A stretch of DNA of 64,000 bases from Pseudomonas sp. RIT-562 (lineage in GTDB: Bacteria > Pseudomonadota > Gammaproteobacteria > Pseudomonadales > Pseudomonadaceae), in contig NZ_JAPJIV010000006.1 of NCBI RefSeq assembly GCF_026241895.1, positions 124,001-188,000 of the forward strand. The letters are read 5' to 3'. Positions within the stretch are counted from its first letter, which is position 1, and the number at the start of each line of letters is the position of its first letter. The notes beneath the pieces are model-generated. The model did no database searches, had not been told where the DNA came from, and saw only the letters and a program-made list of their open reading frames with translations. Both the position numbers and the translations under genes were made by a program. This document shows, piece by piece, positions 56,196-63,691 of this stretch.

Positions 56196-56549
56196 ATGCA
56201 AATGACCACCTCTCTCTTGATCGTCAACCCATGCGATGACGAAGAAGACAACATGGCCATGCTCGCCTGCCACAGCGACCAGGGCGAAATGTTCCTGATG
56301 ACTCGTTACCCGGACGAAGACGCGCTGGATATCACCCTGGACGGTGAGCCTTCGACTTTGGATGGGGTGAAAGTCACGCTGAGCCCAACCCGGCTGCTGA
56401 TCGAGATTGCGCCAGGCGATGCCGACGCACTGAATGGGGATGATTCGCTGGAGATCACTCACAGCACTGCGGCAGGTGATTTGGCTGAGGTGGAGGAGAC
56501 TTTGCAGAATATTCTCAAGGGGACGGGCACTTACGTGAGCGAGTTGTAA
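56196..56549 (+). CDS. Small acidic protein next to gdhB (PA3069-like)
   Basis: A 117-residue acidic protein: VNPCDDEEDNMAMLACHSDQ, then YPDEDALDITLDGEPSTLDG and a C-terminal EVEETLQNILKGTGTYVSEL. No signal peptide or membrane segment is seen and the family is unknown to me. The start at 56196 follows AGGATTTCCCC. In P. aeruginosa the gene between gdhB and moxR is PA3069, and position plus orientation suggest this is its counterpart. The accessory islet begins just after it. Confidence 0.78.
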   Translation: MQMTTSLLIVNPCDDEEDNMAMLACHSDQGEMFLMTRYPDEDALDITLDGEPSTLDGVKVTLSPTRLLIEIAPGDADALNGDDSLEITHSTAAGDLAEVEETLQNILKGTGTYVSEL

Positions 56550-56569
56550 CTTCAGTCGCTTTACCGGCC

Positions 56570-56617
56570 TCATCGCGAGCAGGCTCACTCCCTGTAGGAG
56601 TGAGCCTGCTCGCGATC
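56570..56617. repeat. Compact REP palindrome at islet left edge
   Basis: CATCGCGAGCAGGCTCACTC and its complement GAGTGAGCCTGCTCGCGAT are almost contiguous. It marks the switch from typical chromosome to the AT-rich islet. Confidence 0.9.
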
Positions 56618-56850
56618 TTCCACTCTGTCGCGCGCTTCCACTCTCAATGACTGCCCCCCACCTCCAAGTCAAATCAACCAACTCACCCACCCAGCTCAAA
56701 ATACTTTAAACACCTCAAGCTACTGAATAAAAAATAAAAACACGCGCATATCAACAAAAATAGAAATGTAACGACTTTTTTCCTACCTAATGACAAGACG
56801 CCACCTACACCAGTATCGGACGTTTTAATCTTCCCCACCAATAGCCTCCC

Positions 56851-56859
56851 TGCTATTAA
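56851..56859 (+). promoter_or_regulatory. Extended -10 promoter candidate of peptide gene
   Basis: TGCTATTAA gives an extended -10 (TGnTATTAA) in the AT-rich 393-base stretch before the peptide gene. The -35 region is weak. The start would lie near 56866, leaving a leader of about 75 bases. Confidence 0.45.
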
Positions 56860-56890
56860 TTAGTGACTTGCGAAACAAACCGCGCAAGTG

Positions 56891-56913
56891 AAGCGCTCGC
56901 TGACGCAGCGCTT
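56891..56913 (+). promoter_or_regulatory. Leader hairpin before peptide gene
   Basis: AAGCGCT (56891-56897) and AGCGCTT (56907-56913) form a 7-bp stem with a nine-base loop, 15 bases before the AAAGGAG ribosome-binding site at 56928-56934. It may tune mRNA stability or translation. Confidence 0.4.
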
Positions 56914-56942
56914 GAAAATCAATAACAAAGGAGTTGGTTAAC

Positions 56943-57047
56943 ATGGGCAAAAAACGTTCTGAAATAAACACGATGACTGGACCGCCTTGGGGCCCGAAAG
57001 ATTGGCTGTTGTCTGAAGCTGACTTTTTCCAATCCCTGGCTGACTAA
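56943..57047 (+). CDS. 34-residue peptide, candidate RiPP precursor
   Basis: The frame encodes M-GKKRSEINT-MT-GPPWGPKDW-LLSEADFFQSLAD. It has a strong ribosome-binding site (AAAGGAG, 56928-56934, 8-9 bases before the ATG). The basic N-terminus (residues 2-5), a Gly/Pro/Trp-rich middle (GPPWGPKDW, residues 13-21) and an acidic, amphipathic C-terminal helix-like end (residues 22-34) suggest leader and core parts, but which is which cannot be told. There is no Cys; Ser6, Ser24, Ser31, Thr10 and Thr12 are the only hydroxyl residues. Its place directly before a YcaO gene and an ABC exporter supports a role as substrate of the modifying enzyme. A free signalling peptide is an alternative. Confidence 0.7.
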   Translation: MGKKRSEINTMTGPPWGPKDWLLSEADFFQSLAD

Positions 57048-57075
57048 AGCTCGCGGTTAATAGTAGCCGCAGAAC

Positions 57076-57101
57076 AATGCCGAAGGGGCCCCTTCGGCAT
57101 T
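57076..57101. promoter_or_regulatory. Perfect 26-bp palindrome between peptide and YcaO genes
   Basis: AATGCCGAAGGGG is followed without gap by its exact complement CCCCTTCGGCATT. No T-run follows, so it is more likely an attenuator, an mRNA-stabilising hairpin or a protein-binding site. In RiPP clusters such hairpins often let the precursor gene be expressed more than the downstream enzyme genes. Confidence 0.7.
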
Positions 57102-57122
57102 CATCACTTCAAGAGGCTTTTT

Positions 57123-58298
57123 ATGTTCGAGCGCGAAATAACATCGTCCGAAGCCCTGTTTACTATCATGTCTACAATTCATACACTAGGCCTCCATCCC
57201 GTTGCGCACTACGCGGATCCGACTAACCTTGTGGCAACAGCCGAGCTCTTTGACAAACACAACAACCTTGTTGAGTCGGGCTCAGGAAAGGGGCCGGATG
57301 CGCTGGTAGGTGCATTGGCTGAAAGCATTGAGCATTTCAGCACATTTCACTTACCTACAGACGATAGGGTATGGCAGCGCTCCGATATTATTGCAACTCA
57401 GAAAGCCGCCACACACGACGGGCTTTTAACAAACCTACCACTGACCGACGAGCTGATCGAGTGCGTCAAACTTACAACACTCGACAACAATGAAACCATT
57501 TTTATTCCGAGCATTCTTCTTTCCCCTCAAACAGCGAACAATACCCCCAGCAAAAACAGTTCAGCGACAAAATTCCTGAATCGCTACTCTTCCAACTCGG
57601 GCATTGCTTACGGCTGCACAGAGGCCGAAGCCTTGCTGCATGGAACCCTTGAGATTATTGAACGACACATCCTATCTCTCTTTTTCATGGCCGTATGCGC
57701 AATCGGCCCGAAAATTAGATTGTATAAGCCCTCCAAAGCTTTGCTGCGAAAATCGCTTCAGAACAATGAAAGCGCACTAGAACTGGCGGACAAGTTACAA
57801 ATCATTATCATAAAAGATTTAATGTCCGTCTATTTCTCGGTGGCGTTCCCTAAAAACGGCCCTGGAGATCTGCATTTGTCACCTATAGGCTCAGGTTGCT
57901 CTTTAGATATCTGCACTGCCATCCAGAGGGCGGTTACCGAGCAACTGCAATCCGATCTACTTTATGACACTACCGAGGAGGCCAGCGATAGAAAAACCCT
58001 TGAAATTCTTTCCGGCTCAAAAAACCTCAAGCATCTTATCGACTTCTCACCCATTAAAAATTTAAAGCTACCTACGATTAATGAAGACTTACCAAGCGCA
58101 AAAAGCACTGTGCCAGAGCAAATATATGCATTGAGTAAAACCCTACTAAATACAAATAAAAAAATATTTCGCAGAACGGTTGCGCGCTTTTCGAAAAACA
58201 GCATTGTCAGCCAAACTTATATACCTGGGCTTGAGCGGTTCAACATCATCAGAAATGGATTACTTGTTGCACCGCAACATATCTTACGAGGAGTTTGA
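57123..58298 (+). CDS. Stand-alone YcaO-domain enzyme
   Basis: A 391-residue YcaO protein. YcaO enzymes use ATP to activate peptide amides, forming azolines, thioamides or amidines. The ATP-site motifs are in order and intact: SGKGPDALVGALAESIEH (residues 54-71), SNSGIAYG (157-164) with TLEIIER (175-181), GSGCSLD (256-262) with RAVTEQLQ (269-276), and PGLE at about 366-369. The Pro-rich C-terminus of azoline-forming cyclodehydratases is missing; the protein ends HILRGV. No TfuA, ThiF-like or dehydrogenase partner is encoded nearby. The ATG at 57123 has AAGAGG upstream. Base composition is low: 58021-58080 has 20 G/C of 60, unlike the chromosome. Nearest known family member undetermined. Confidence 0.87.
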   Translation: MFEREITSSEALFTIMSTIHTLGLHPVAHYADPTNLVATAELFDKHNNLVESGSGKGPDALVGALAESIEHFSTFHLPTDDRVWQRSDIIATQKAATHDGLLTNLPLTDELIECVKLTTLDNNETIFIPSILLSPQTANNTPSKNSSATKFLNRYSSNSGIAYGCTEAEALLHGTLEIIERHILSLFFMAVCAIGPKIRLYKPSKALLRKSLQNNESALELADKLQIIIIKDLMSVYFSVAFPKNGPGDLHLSPIGSGCSLDICTAIQRAVTEQLQSDLLYDTTEEASDRKTLEILSGSKNLKHLIDFSPIKNLKLPTINEDLPSAKSTVPEQIYALSKTLLNTNKKIFRRTVARFSKNSIVSQTYIPGLERFNIIRNGLLVAPQHILRGV

Positions 58299-58331
58299 TT
58301 CAATCAACGAAAAAATCCACGGACAGCCAAC

Positions 58332-60047
58332 ATGCACCCAATGCAAAACCTGATCAAAACCGCTTATGCAAAGCATCCGATGCTACTAATATCAACAATA
58401 GCCACTCTTATAGCACTAAAGCTAATAGTGCTCGCCCCTCCTCTCCTATTAGGAAAAATAGTCGACGCGTTGTACAGCGCTATCGATGCAAACCAGAATA
58501 CGCTACTGGGACTAACTGCAGGATTGGTTCTCGCTGGCATCGCTCATGCCGTTATTAGCCCATTGCAAATGTTTTTTCTTTCAAGACTGGTGCAGAACAT
58601 TGTGATGAATGCCTCCGTCATGTGGATGGCAGATCTGATGCGCAAGGAGTTTTCGCAATTCAGCTCGTGGCGCGTCGGGCTTTTCATAAAATCAGTTGAG
58701 CGTGGAATAACAGCTCACGAGCAGCTGCTGACGTTCTTTGTCACCGCAGCCTTTCCAATGTGCATCGAGTTTTTGATTGTCGGCGGTGCCTTCCTTTACA
58801 TGGGGGGCATGGAAGTGTTCCTCGCGATGACCGGACTTGGCATTGTCTATCTTTTAGCCACCCACAAAATTATTAGGTGGCGCAGGAAACATATCGATGC
58901 GGTCAATGAGCAAGAAGACGAACTCAGCGCCCTTCTGTTCAACACACTTAACGCTGGCAAAGCTATAAAGCTGGAAAATGCCGCGCGCATGGCAATGCGG
59001 CCGTTAAACCAAGCCTTTGAGCGCTACGCCCAGGCCGCAGTTACCGCGACGACCTCCAGCGGACTTTTGAGCGCAGCCAGGATTCTGTTCATTAGCCTGT
59101 CCACGGGCGGATTGCTGGGATGGGGTGTCGTCGACCATCTGTCGAACCAGCCGAGCATCAGTGTCGGGCAATTGGTGGCTATTTTTTCCATTGCAGGAAG
59201 TTATCTTCTCAATATTGCTGCATTGACGGAAGGTTATAGGGTTCTGGATCAGTTCCTTGCAGACCAGCGCCGGCTGCAGGGACTGTTGTCACTACCCAAC
59301 TTCGATCACTGTGAACGACAGACAAATGCCACATTTAGCGCCCCTTCGACACTCGTACTGCGCCCGCGCTTGCCGGCTGACAATGCTGAGGCTCGATTAT
59401 CTATCAGGCAAAGCCTCACCTTCAGGCAAGCTCAATCCGTGGCAATTACAGGCCCCAGCGGTGCGGGGAAATCGACGTTACTGGAAGCTATCGCTGGACT
59501 GGATAGCTCGATCAGAAATCAGCTGACCCTTGACGGAGTGCCCATTTCCAATCTGACCGCGCAAACCCATCTGAATGCTTTGAGATATTGCCCCCAACAG
59601 CCTCGTTTTTTGGAGGGAACCTTTGAAGAGTCGGTTCTATTCGGAGCGCAGGTCATACCCGATCTGCTGCAAGCGATATCACGGTTGCGCCTGGAGAAAA
59701 TCGTGTCTCATCGGAGCATTAGCGAAAACGCTTCCAACATTTCCGGTGGCGAAGCCAAACGCCTTTCACTGCTACGCCTTATCAACAAGCCTGGGCGTTT
59801 CAATTTGTTCGACGAGCCAAGCGCTTCGATTGAACCAAAAATGACCAACGCGGTGTGGGACCTCCTGTTCGACACGTTTGCCCAGCGCGGATTGATTTGC
59901 GTAACCCATGACCTACCCCATCTGTACCGCTTTGATCGAGTGATCGTCATGAAGGATGGCGTGATTGTTGGTGACGGGCCTTGGAGTGAACTGGTCAACC
60001 GAACAGCGATCAAGCGGATATTGAGCGACCTTCAAACCGAGCAGTAG
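58332..60047 (+). CDS. Fused ABC exporter of the peptide islet
   Basis: A 571-residue half-transporter with an N-terminal membrane domain of about six helices (for example LLISTIATLIALKLIVLAPP; LTAGLVLAGIAHAVISPLQ) and a C-terminal ATPase. Motifs: Walker A GPSGAGKST (374-382), Q-loop YCPQQP, signature NISGGE (469-474; consensus LSGGQ), Walker B FNLFDEP with Asp494 and Glu495, and H-loop CVTHD. There is no C39 peptidase domain, so any leader cleavage must be done elsewhere. It probably works as a homodimer exporting the YcaO-modified product and may confer self-protection. It starts 33 bases after the YcaO stop; the ribosome-binding site is weak (GGACAG). GC content rises toward the C-terminus. 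Confidence 0.9.
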   Translation: MHPMQNLIKTAYAKHPMLLISTIATLIALKLIVLAPPLLLGKIVDALYSAIDANQNTLLGLTAGLVLAGIAHAVISPLQMFFLSRLVQNIVMNASVMWMADLMRKEFSQFSSWRVGLFIKSVERGITAHEQLLTFFVTAAFPMCIEFLIVGGAFLYMGGMEVFLAMTGLGIVYLLATHKIIRWRRKHIDAVNEQEDELSALLFNTLNAGKAIKLENAARMAMRPLNQAFERYAQAAVTATTSSGLLSAARILFISLSTGGLLGWGVVDHLSNQPSISVGQLVAIFSIAGSYLLNIAALTEGYRVLDQFLADQRRLQGLLSLPNFDHCERQTNATFSAPSTLVLRPRLPADNAEARLSIRQSLTFRQAQSVAITGPSGAGKSTLLEAIAGLDSSIRNQLTLDGVPISNLTAQTHLNALRYCPQQPRFLEGTFEESVLFGAQVIPDLLQAISRLRLEKIVSHRSISENASNISGGEAKRLSLLRLINKPGRFNLFDEPSASIEPKMTNAVWDLLFDTFAQRGLICVTHDLPHLYRFDRVIVMKDGVIVGDGPWSELVNRTAIKRILSDLQTEQ

Positions 60048-60218
60048 CATCGGCACGGTTGTGCTTATTTTCTAGCGAAGAGGCCAAAGCGAGTTCAAAT
60101 CCACTCACTTCACGCAAAAAGCCGTTAGTCGCCACCCCCCGCCATGCATTAAAGTAACGCCCCCAGCCCTCGGCGTTATCGGAACGCTTGCGGTCGCCCT
60201 TTCCAGGAACAGTCATCG

Positions 60219-61178
60219 ATGGAACATCGTGAAGCGCTGCTAGCGCTGCGAACCTTTCTTTCAACGCAGATTCTCGGCCAGGAAAAACTCATCGAGCGCT
60301 TGCTCATTGCTTTGCTCGCCGACGGCCACATGCTGGTCGAGGGCGCTCCTGGACTGGCCAAGACCAAGGCCATCAAGGAACTCGCCGAAGGCATTGAAGC
60401 GCAGTTTCACCGCATCCAGTTCACCCCCGACCTGTTGCCCGCCGATATCACCGGCACGGAAATCTATCGTCCGGAAACCGGCAGTTTTGTGTTCCAGCAA
60501 GGGCCGATCTTCCACAACCTGGTGCTGGCGGACGAAATTAACCGCGCACCGGCCAAGGTGCAGTCGGCGTTGCTGGAGGCCATGGCCGAGCGCCAGGTGA
60601 GTGTTGGGCGCAGCACTTACGACCTGTCGCCGCTGTTCCTGGTGATGGCGACGCAAAACCCCATCGAGCAGGAAGGCACCTATCCGCTGCCCGAAGCCCA
60701 GCTTGACCGCTTCCTGATGCACGTGAAGATTGGCTTCCCCGATGCCGCAGTCGAGCGCCGTATCCTGCAGCAGGCCCGCGGCGAAGCGCTCAACGGCGAA
60801 ACCAAGCCCGAACGCCGGGTCAGCCAGCAGGCGATATTCGCTGCGCGCAAGGAAATCCTCGGGCTGTACATGGCTGACGCCGTGGAGGAGTACCTGGTGC
60901 AACTGGTCATGGCTACTCGCACCCCAGGCAAGTTCGATCCGGAAATGGCCGAATGGATCGCCTATGGCGCCAGCCCCCGGGGTTCGATCGCTCTTGACCG
61001 CTGCGCCAGGGCTCACGCGTGGCTGGCAGGTCGCGATTTCGTCAGCCCGGAAGATATCCAGGCAGTACTGTTCGACGTGTTACGTCACCGCATCATTCTG
61101 TCCTTCGAAGCCGAAGCCGCAGGCATTGACCAGGACCGGGTGGTCCAGCGGATCCTCGACGTCGTAGCCGTCGCTTGA
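60219..61178 (+). CDS. MoxR-family AAA+ ATPase (PA3070-like)
   Basis: An AAA+ ATPase of 319 residues thought to act as a chaperone for metal or cofactor insertion with vWA-domain partners. Walker A is GAPGLAKTKAIK (about residues 40-51), Walker B with VLADEINRAPAKVQ, sensor 1 in LVMATQNPIEQEGTYPLPEAQ, and the C-terminal helical lid ends DQDRVVQRILDVVAVA. The start at 60219 has AGGAAC about 10 bases upstream. It heads the operon DUF58, DUF4381, vWA, vWA that follows with four-base or shorter overlaps; the order matches P. aeruginosa PA3070-PA3074. Confidence 0.93.
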   Translation: MEHREALLALRTFLSTQILGQEKLIERLLIALLADGHMLVEGAPGLAKTKAIKELAEGIEAQFHRIQFTPDLLPADITGTEIYRPETGSFVFQQGPIFHNLVLADEINRAPAKVQSALLEAMAERQVSVGRSTYDLSPLFLVMATQNPIEQEGTYPLPEAQLDRFLMHVKIGFPDAAVERRILQQARGEALNGETKPERRVSQQAIFAARKEILGLYMADAVEEYLVQLVMATRTPGKFDPEMAEWIAYGASPRGSIALDRCARAHAWLAGRDFVSPEDIQAVLFDVLRHRIILSFEAEAAGIDQDRVVQRILDVVAVA

Positions 61179-61183
61179 CCCTG

Positions 61184-62128
61184 ATGAACAGCCTCCCGCT
61201 ACCCGAGCCGGGCATTCGAGTCAGCCTTGCCGAGCTGATCGAGATGCGCCACCGCGTGCGCGAAGTGCAGCTGTTTTCCACACCGAGCCAGCGCAGCCCG
61301 CTGATCGGCCTGCACCATTCCAAGTTGCGCGGCCGTGGCGTGGACTTCGATCAGGTGCGGGTGTACCAGGCCGGTGACGATGTTCGCACCATCGATTGGC
61401 GCGTGACCGCGCGCACCCAGGAGCCCCACACCAAGCTGTTCCACGAAGAGCGCGAGCGGCCGATTTTTATCATGGTGGAGCAGAGTCGCCGGCTGTTTTT
61501 CGGCTCCGGCCTGATGTTCAAGTCGGTACTCGCCGCCCAGGCCGCGAGCCTGATCGGCTGGGCGGCGCTGGGCCATAACGATCGAGTGGGCGGATTGGTG
61601 TTCGGCGACAACGAGCACTACGAGATCAAGCCGCGACGCAGCAAGCAGAGCCTGCTGCAACTGCTCAACCGCCTGGTACGGGTCAACCAGTCGCTGCACA
61701 CCGAAGGCGAGACCAATCGCGACGCCCTTAACCTGGCCCTGCGCCGCGCCCGGGAAGTGCTGCGCCCGGGCAGCCTGGTGATCGTGATCTGTGACGAGCG
61801 CGCCTTGACGGAAGGCTCCGAGCAACAGCTGAGCCTGTTATCGCGTCATTGCGACCTGTTGCTGCTCCCGCTGTCCGACCCCCTTGATCATGCGCTGCCC
61901 GCCGCCGGGCTGCTGCGCTTCGCCGAGCGCGGTGCGCAACTGGAGCTCGACACGCTGAATTTTGACCTGCGCCAGGCTTATCGAGCCCAGGCTGACGCAC
62001 GCATCGCCCGCTGGGAACTGCTGGCGCAGAAGTTGCGGGTGCTGCTGATGCCGCTGAGCACCCAAAGCGAGATGGTCGAACAACTGCGCGAGTACCTCAA
62101 CCCGCAGAAACCGGGGAAAGGTCGATGA
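61184..62128 (+). CDS. DUF58-domain protein (PA3071-like)
   Basis: A 314-residue protein with the DUF58 motif HSKLRGRGVDFDQVRVYQAGDDVRTIDWRVTAR (in parts: RGRGVDFDQVRVY and DDVRTIDW). DUF58 proteins are vWA-like and sit next to MoxR ATPases; they are believed to bind metal and assist maturation of exported or envelope proteins. No membrane segment is clear. The ATG at 61184 is preferred to the TTG at 61175. The start lies just after the moxR stop and the stop overlaps the next ATG (62125-62128), so expression is coupled. Confidence 0.92.
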   Translation: MNSLPLPEPGIRVSLAELIEMRHRVREVQLFSTPSQRSPLIGLHHSKLRGRGVDFDQVRVYQAGDDVRTIDWRVTARTQEPHTKLFHEERERPIFIMVEQSRRLFFGSGLMFKSVLAAQAASLIGWAALGHNDRVGGLVFGDNEHYEIKPRRSKQSLLQLLNRLVRVNQSLHTEGETNRDALNLALRRAREVLRPGSLVIVICDERALTEGSEQQLSLLSRHCDLLLLPLSDPLDHALPAAGLLRFAERGAQLELDTLNFDLRQAYRAQADARIARWELLAQKLRVLLMPLSTQSEMVEQLREYLNPQKPGKGR

Positions 62129-62619
62129 GCAGCCTCGATCAATTGCAACCGCTGATCACCCCCTCACCGATTGGTTTCTGGCCGCCGGCGCCCGGCTGGT
62201 GGCTCATGTTGTTGCTGTTGCCACTGATCGGCTTCGGCCTGTGGCAGCTGCGCCGGTGGATTGTGCGCAAGCGCCCGATCGTGCGTGCCGAACAACCGCT
62301 GGACCCAGTGCGCGTCGCCGCCCTGGCCGAGCTCGCCCTCATGCCCAAACCCTACGATGGCGCCCCGGCCGGCGCCTGGCTGCAGCAACTCAACGGACTG
62401 CTCAAGCGTCTGTGCCGCAACCATTACCCCTACAGCCAGAGCCACACGCTCAACGGGCGCAAATGGCTGGCGTTCCTCGATAACCGTTGCCCGGCTGCCG
62501 GCCTGACGCGCTGGATGGTGCTGGTCGAAGGCGCCTACAAACCCGAGTGCAAACTGGACGACAAGGCCATCGCCGGTCTGACCCAGGCCATCGACACCTG
62601 GATTCGCAAACATGTTTGA
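62125..62619 (+). CDS. DUF4381-domain membrane protein (PA3072-like)
   Basis: A 164-residue protein with one membrane segment near residues 18-40 (PAPGWWLMLLLLPLIGFGLW) and a cytosolic part with LAELALMPKPYDGAPAGAWL and NHYPYSQSHTLNGRKWLAFL, characteristic of DUF4381. Function unknown; it is always found in moxR operons. ATGA overlap with the DUF58 gene and an 8-base overlap with the vWA gene indicate coupled translation. Confidence 0.9.
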   Translation: MSSLDQLQPLITPSPIGFWPPAPGWWLMLLLLPLIGFGLWQLRRWIVRKRPIVRAEQPLDPVRVAALAELALMPKPYDGAPAGAWLQQLNGLLKRLCRNHYPYSQSHTLNGRKWLAFLDNRCPAAGLTRWMVLVEGAYKPECKLDDKAIAGLTQAIDTWIRKHV

Positions 62620-63691
62620 GTTCGCCTGGCCGTGGATATTTGTCCTGCTGCCGCTGCCCTGGTTGATGCGGGTGGTGCTGCCCGTGGCCGACAGTGGCGA
62701 GCCCGCACTGAAAGTCAGTTTCCTCAATGATCTCGAAGGCTTGGCCCGACGCCGCGCCCGGGCCAATCTTCCGGCGTGGCGCCAGCAGGCACCGTTCATT
62801 CTGTTATGGCTGTTGTTGCTGATAGCGGCGGCGCGCCCGCAGTGGCTCGGCGAACCGCTGCCGATCGCCGCGAGTGGCCGGGACCTGCTGGTGGCGGTCG
62901 ACGTCTCCGGCTCCATGGATTTCCCTGACATGCGCTGGCAGGACGAAGACGTCAGTCGTCTCGACCTGGTCCAGCACCTGCTGGGGGACTTCCTCGAAGG
63001 ACGCGAGGGTGATCGGGTCGGCCTGATCCTGTTTGGCAGCCAGGCCTACTTGCAGGCCCCGCTGACCTTTGACCGACGCACCGTCCGGGTGTGGCTCGAC
63101 GAGGCGCGCATTGGCATCGCCGGCAAAAACACCGCCATCGGCGATGCGATCGGCCTCGCCCTTAAACGCCTGCGCTTGCGTCCGGCCCACAGCCGCGTGC
63201 TGATCCTGGTCACGGACGGCGCCAACAATGGCGGCGAGATCGATCCACTGACTGCCGCGCGCCTGGCTGCCAACGAGGGCGTGAAGATCTACCCGATCGG
63301 CATTGGCGCCGATCCCGAGGAAAGCGGCACTGCAGGTTTCCTCGGAGTCAACCCGAGCCTGGACCTGGACGAGCCGTCCCTCAAGGCGATCGCCCAAGTC
63401 ACGGGGGGTCGCTATTTCCGCGCGCGCGACGGCCAGGAGCTGGAGGCCATCAAGGACACTCTCGATCAGCTGGAGCCGGTGACTCAGCAGCCGACCCAGG
63501 CCCGCCCCGCCCAATCGCTTTATCATTGGCCACTGGCGCTGGCCCTGGTGTTGAGCATGTTGCTGGTGGTGCGCGAACGCTGGCCGAATAACCTGCTGCA
63601 ACGCCTGTTGACCAAGGATCTGTTCATGCAATCGCCACTGCCCGACTGGCGCAAGCGACTCGAGCGCCTGCGCCTGCGGAGACGTCGATGA
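62612..63691 (+). CDS. BatA-like vWA-domain membrane protein (PA3073-like)
   Basis: A 359-residue protein with N-terminal membrane segments (FEFAWPWIFVLLPLPWLM; FILLWLLLLIAAARPQW), a periplasm- or cytosol-facing von Willebrand A domain with the MIDAS motif DVSGSMDFPD (about residues 96-105), T in FDRRTVR and DGANNGGEID, and a C-terminal membrane segment (LALALVLSMLLVV). It resembles BatA of the aerotolerance operon and CoxE-like proteins. Its stop overlaps the ATG of the next gene (ATGA). It is expected to work with the MoxR ATPase. Confidence 0.92.
   Translation: MFEFAWPWIFVLLPLPWLMRVVLPVADSGEPALKVSFLNDLEGLARRRARANLPAWRQQAPFILLWLLLLIAAARPQWLGEPLPIAASGRDLLVAVDVSGSMDFPDMRWQDEDVSRLDLVQHLLGDFLEGREGDRVGLILFGSQAYLQAPLTFDRRTVRVWLDEARIGIAGKNTAIGDAIGLALKRLRLRPAHSRVLILVTDGANNGGEIDPLTAARLAANEGVKIYPIGIGADPEESGTAGFLGVNPSLDLDEPSLKAIAQVTGGRYFRARDGQELEAIKDTLDQLEPVTQQPTQARPAQSLYHWPLALALVLSMLLVVRERWPNNLLQRLLTKDLFMQSPLPDWRKRLERLRLRRRR

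Noticed and set aside
56790..56829. A 12-codon frame (MTRRHLHQYRTF) upstream of the 34-residue peptide
   Set aside because: No ribosome-binding site and too short; likely chance.
60010..60264. An 84-residue minus-strand frame between the ABC exporter and moxR, considered as an extra islet gene (immunity or peptide)
   Set aside because: It overlaps both flanking genes, has no ribosome-binding site and no recognised motif.
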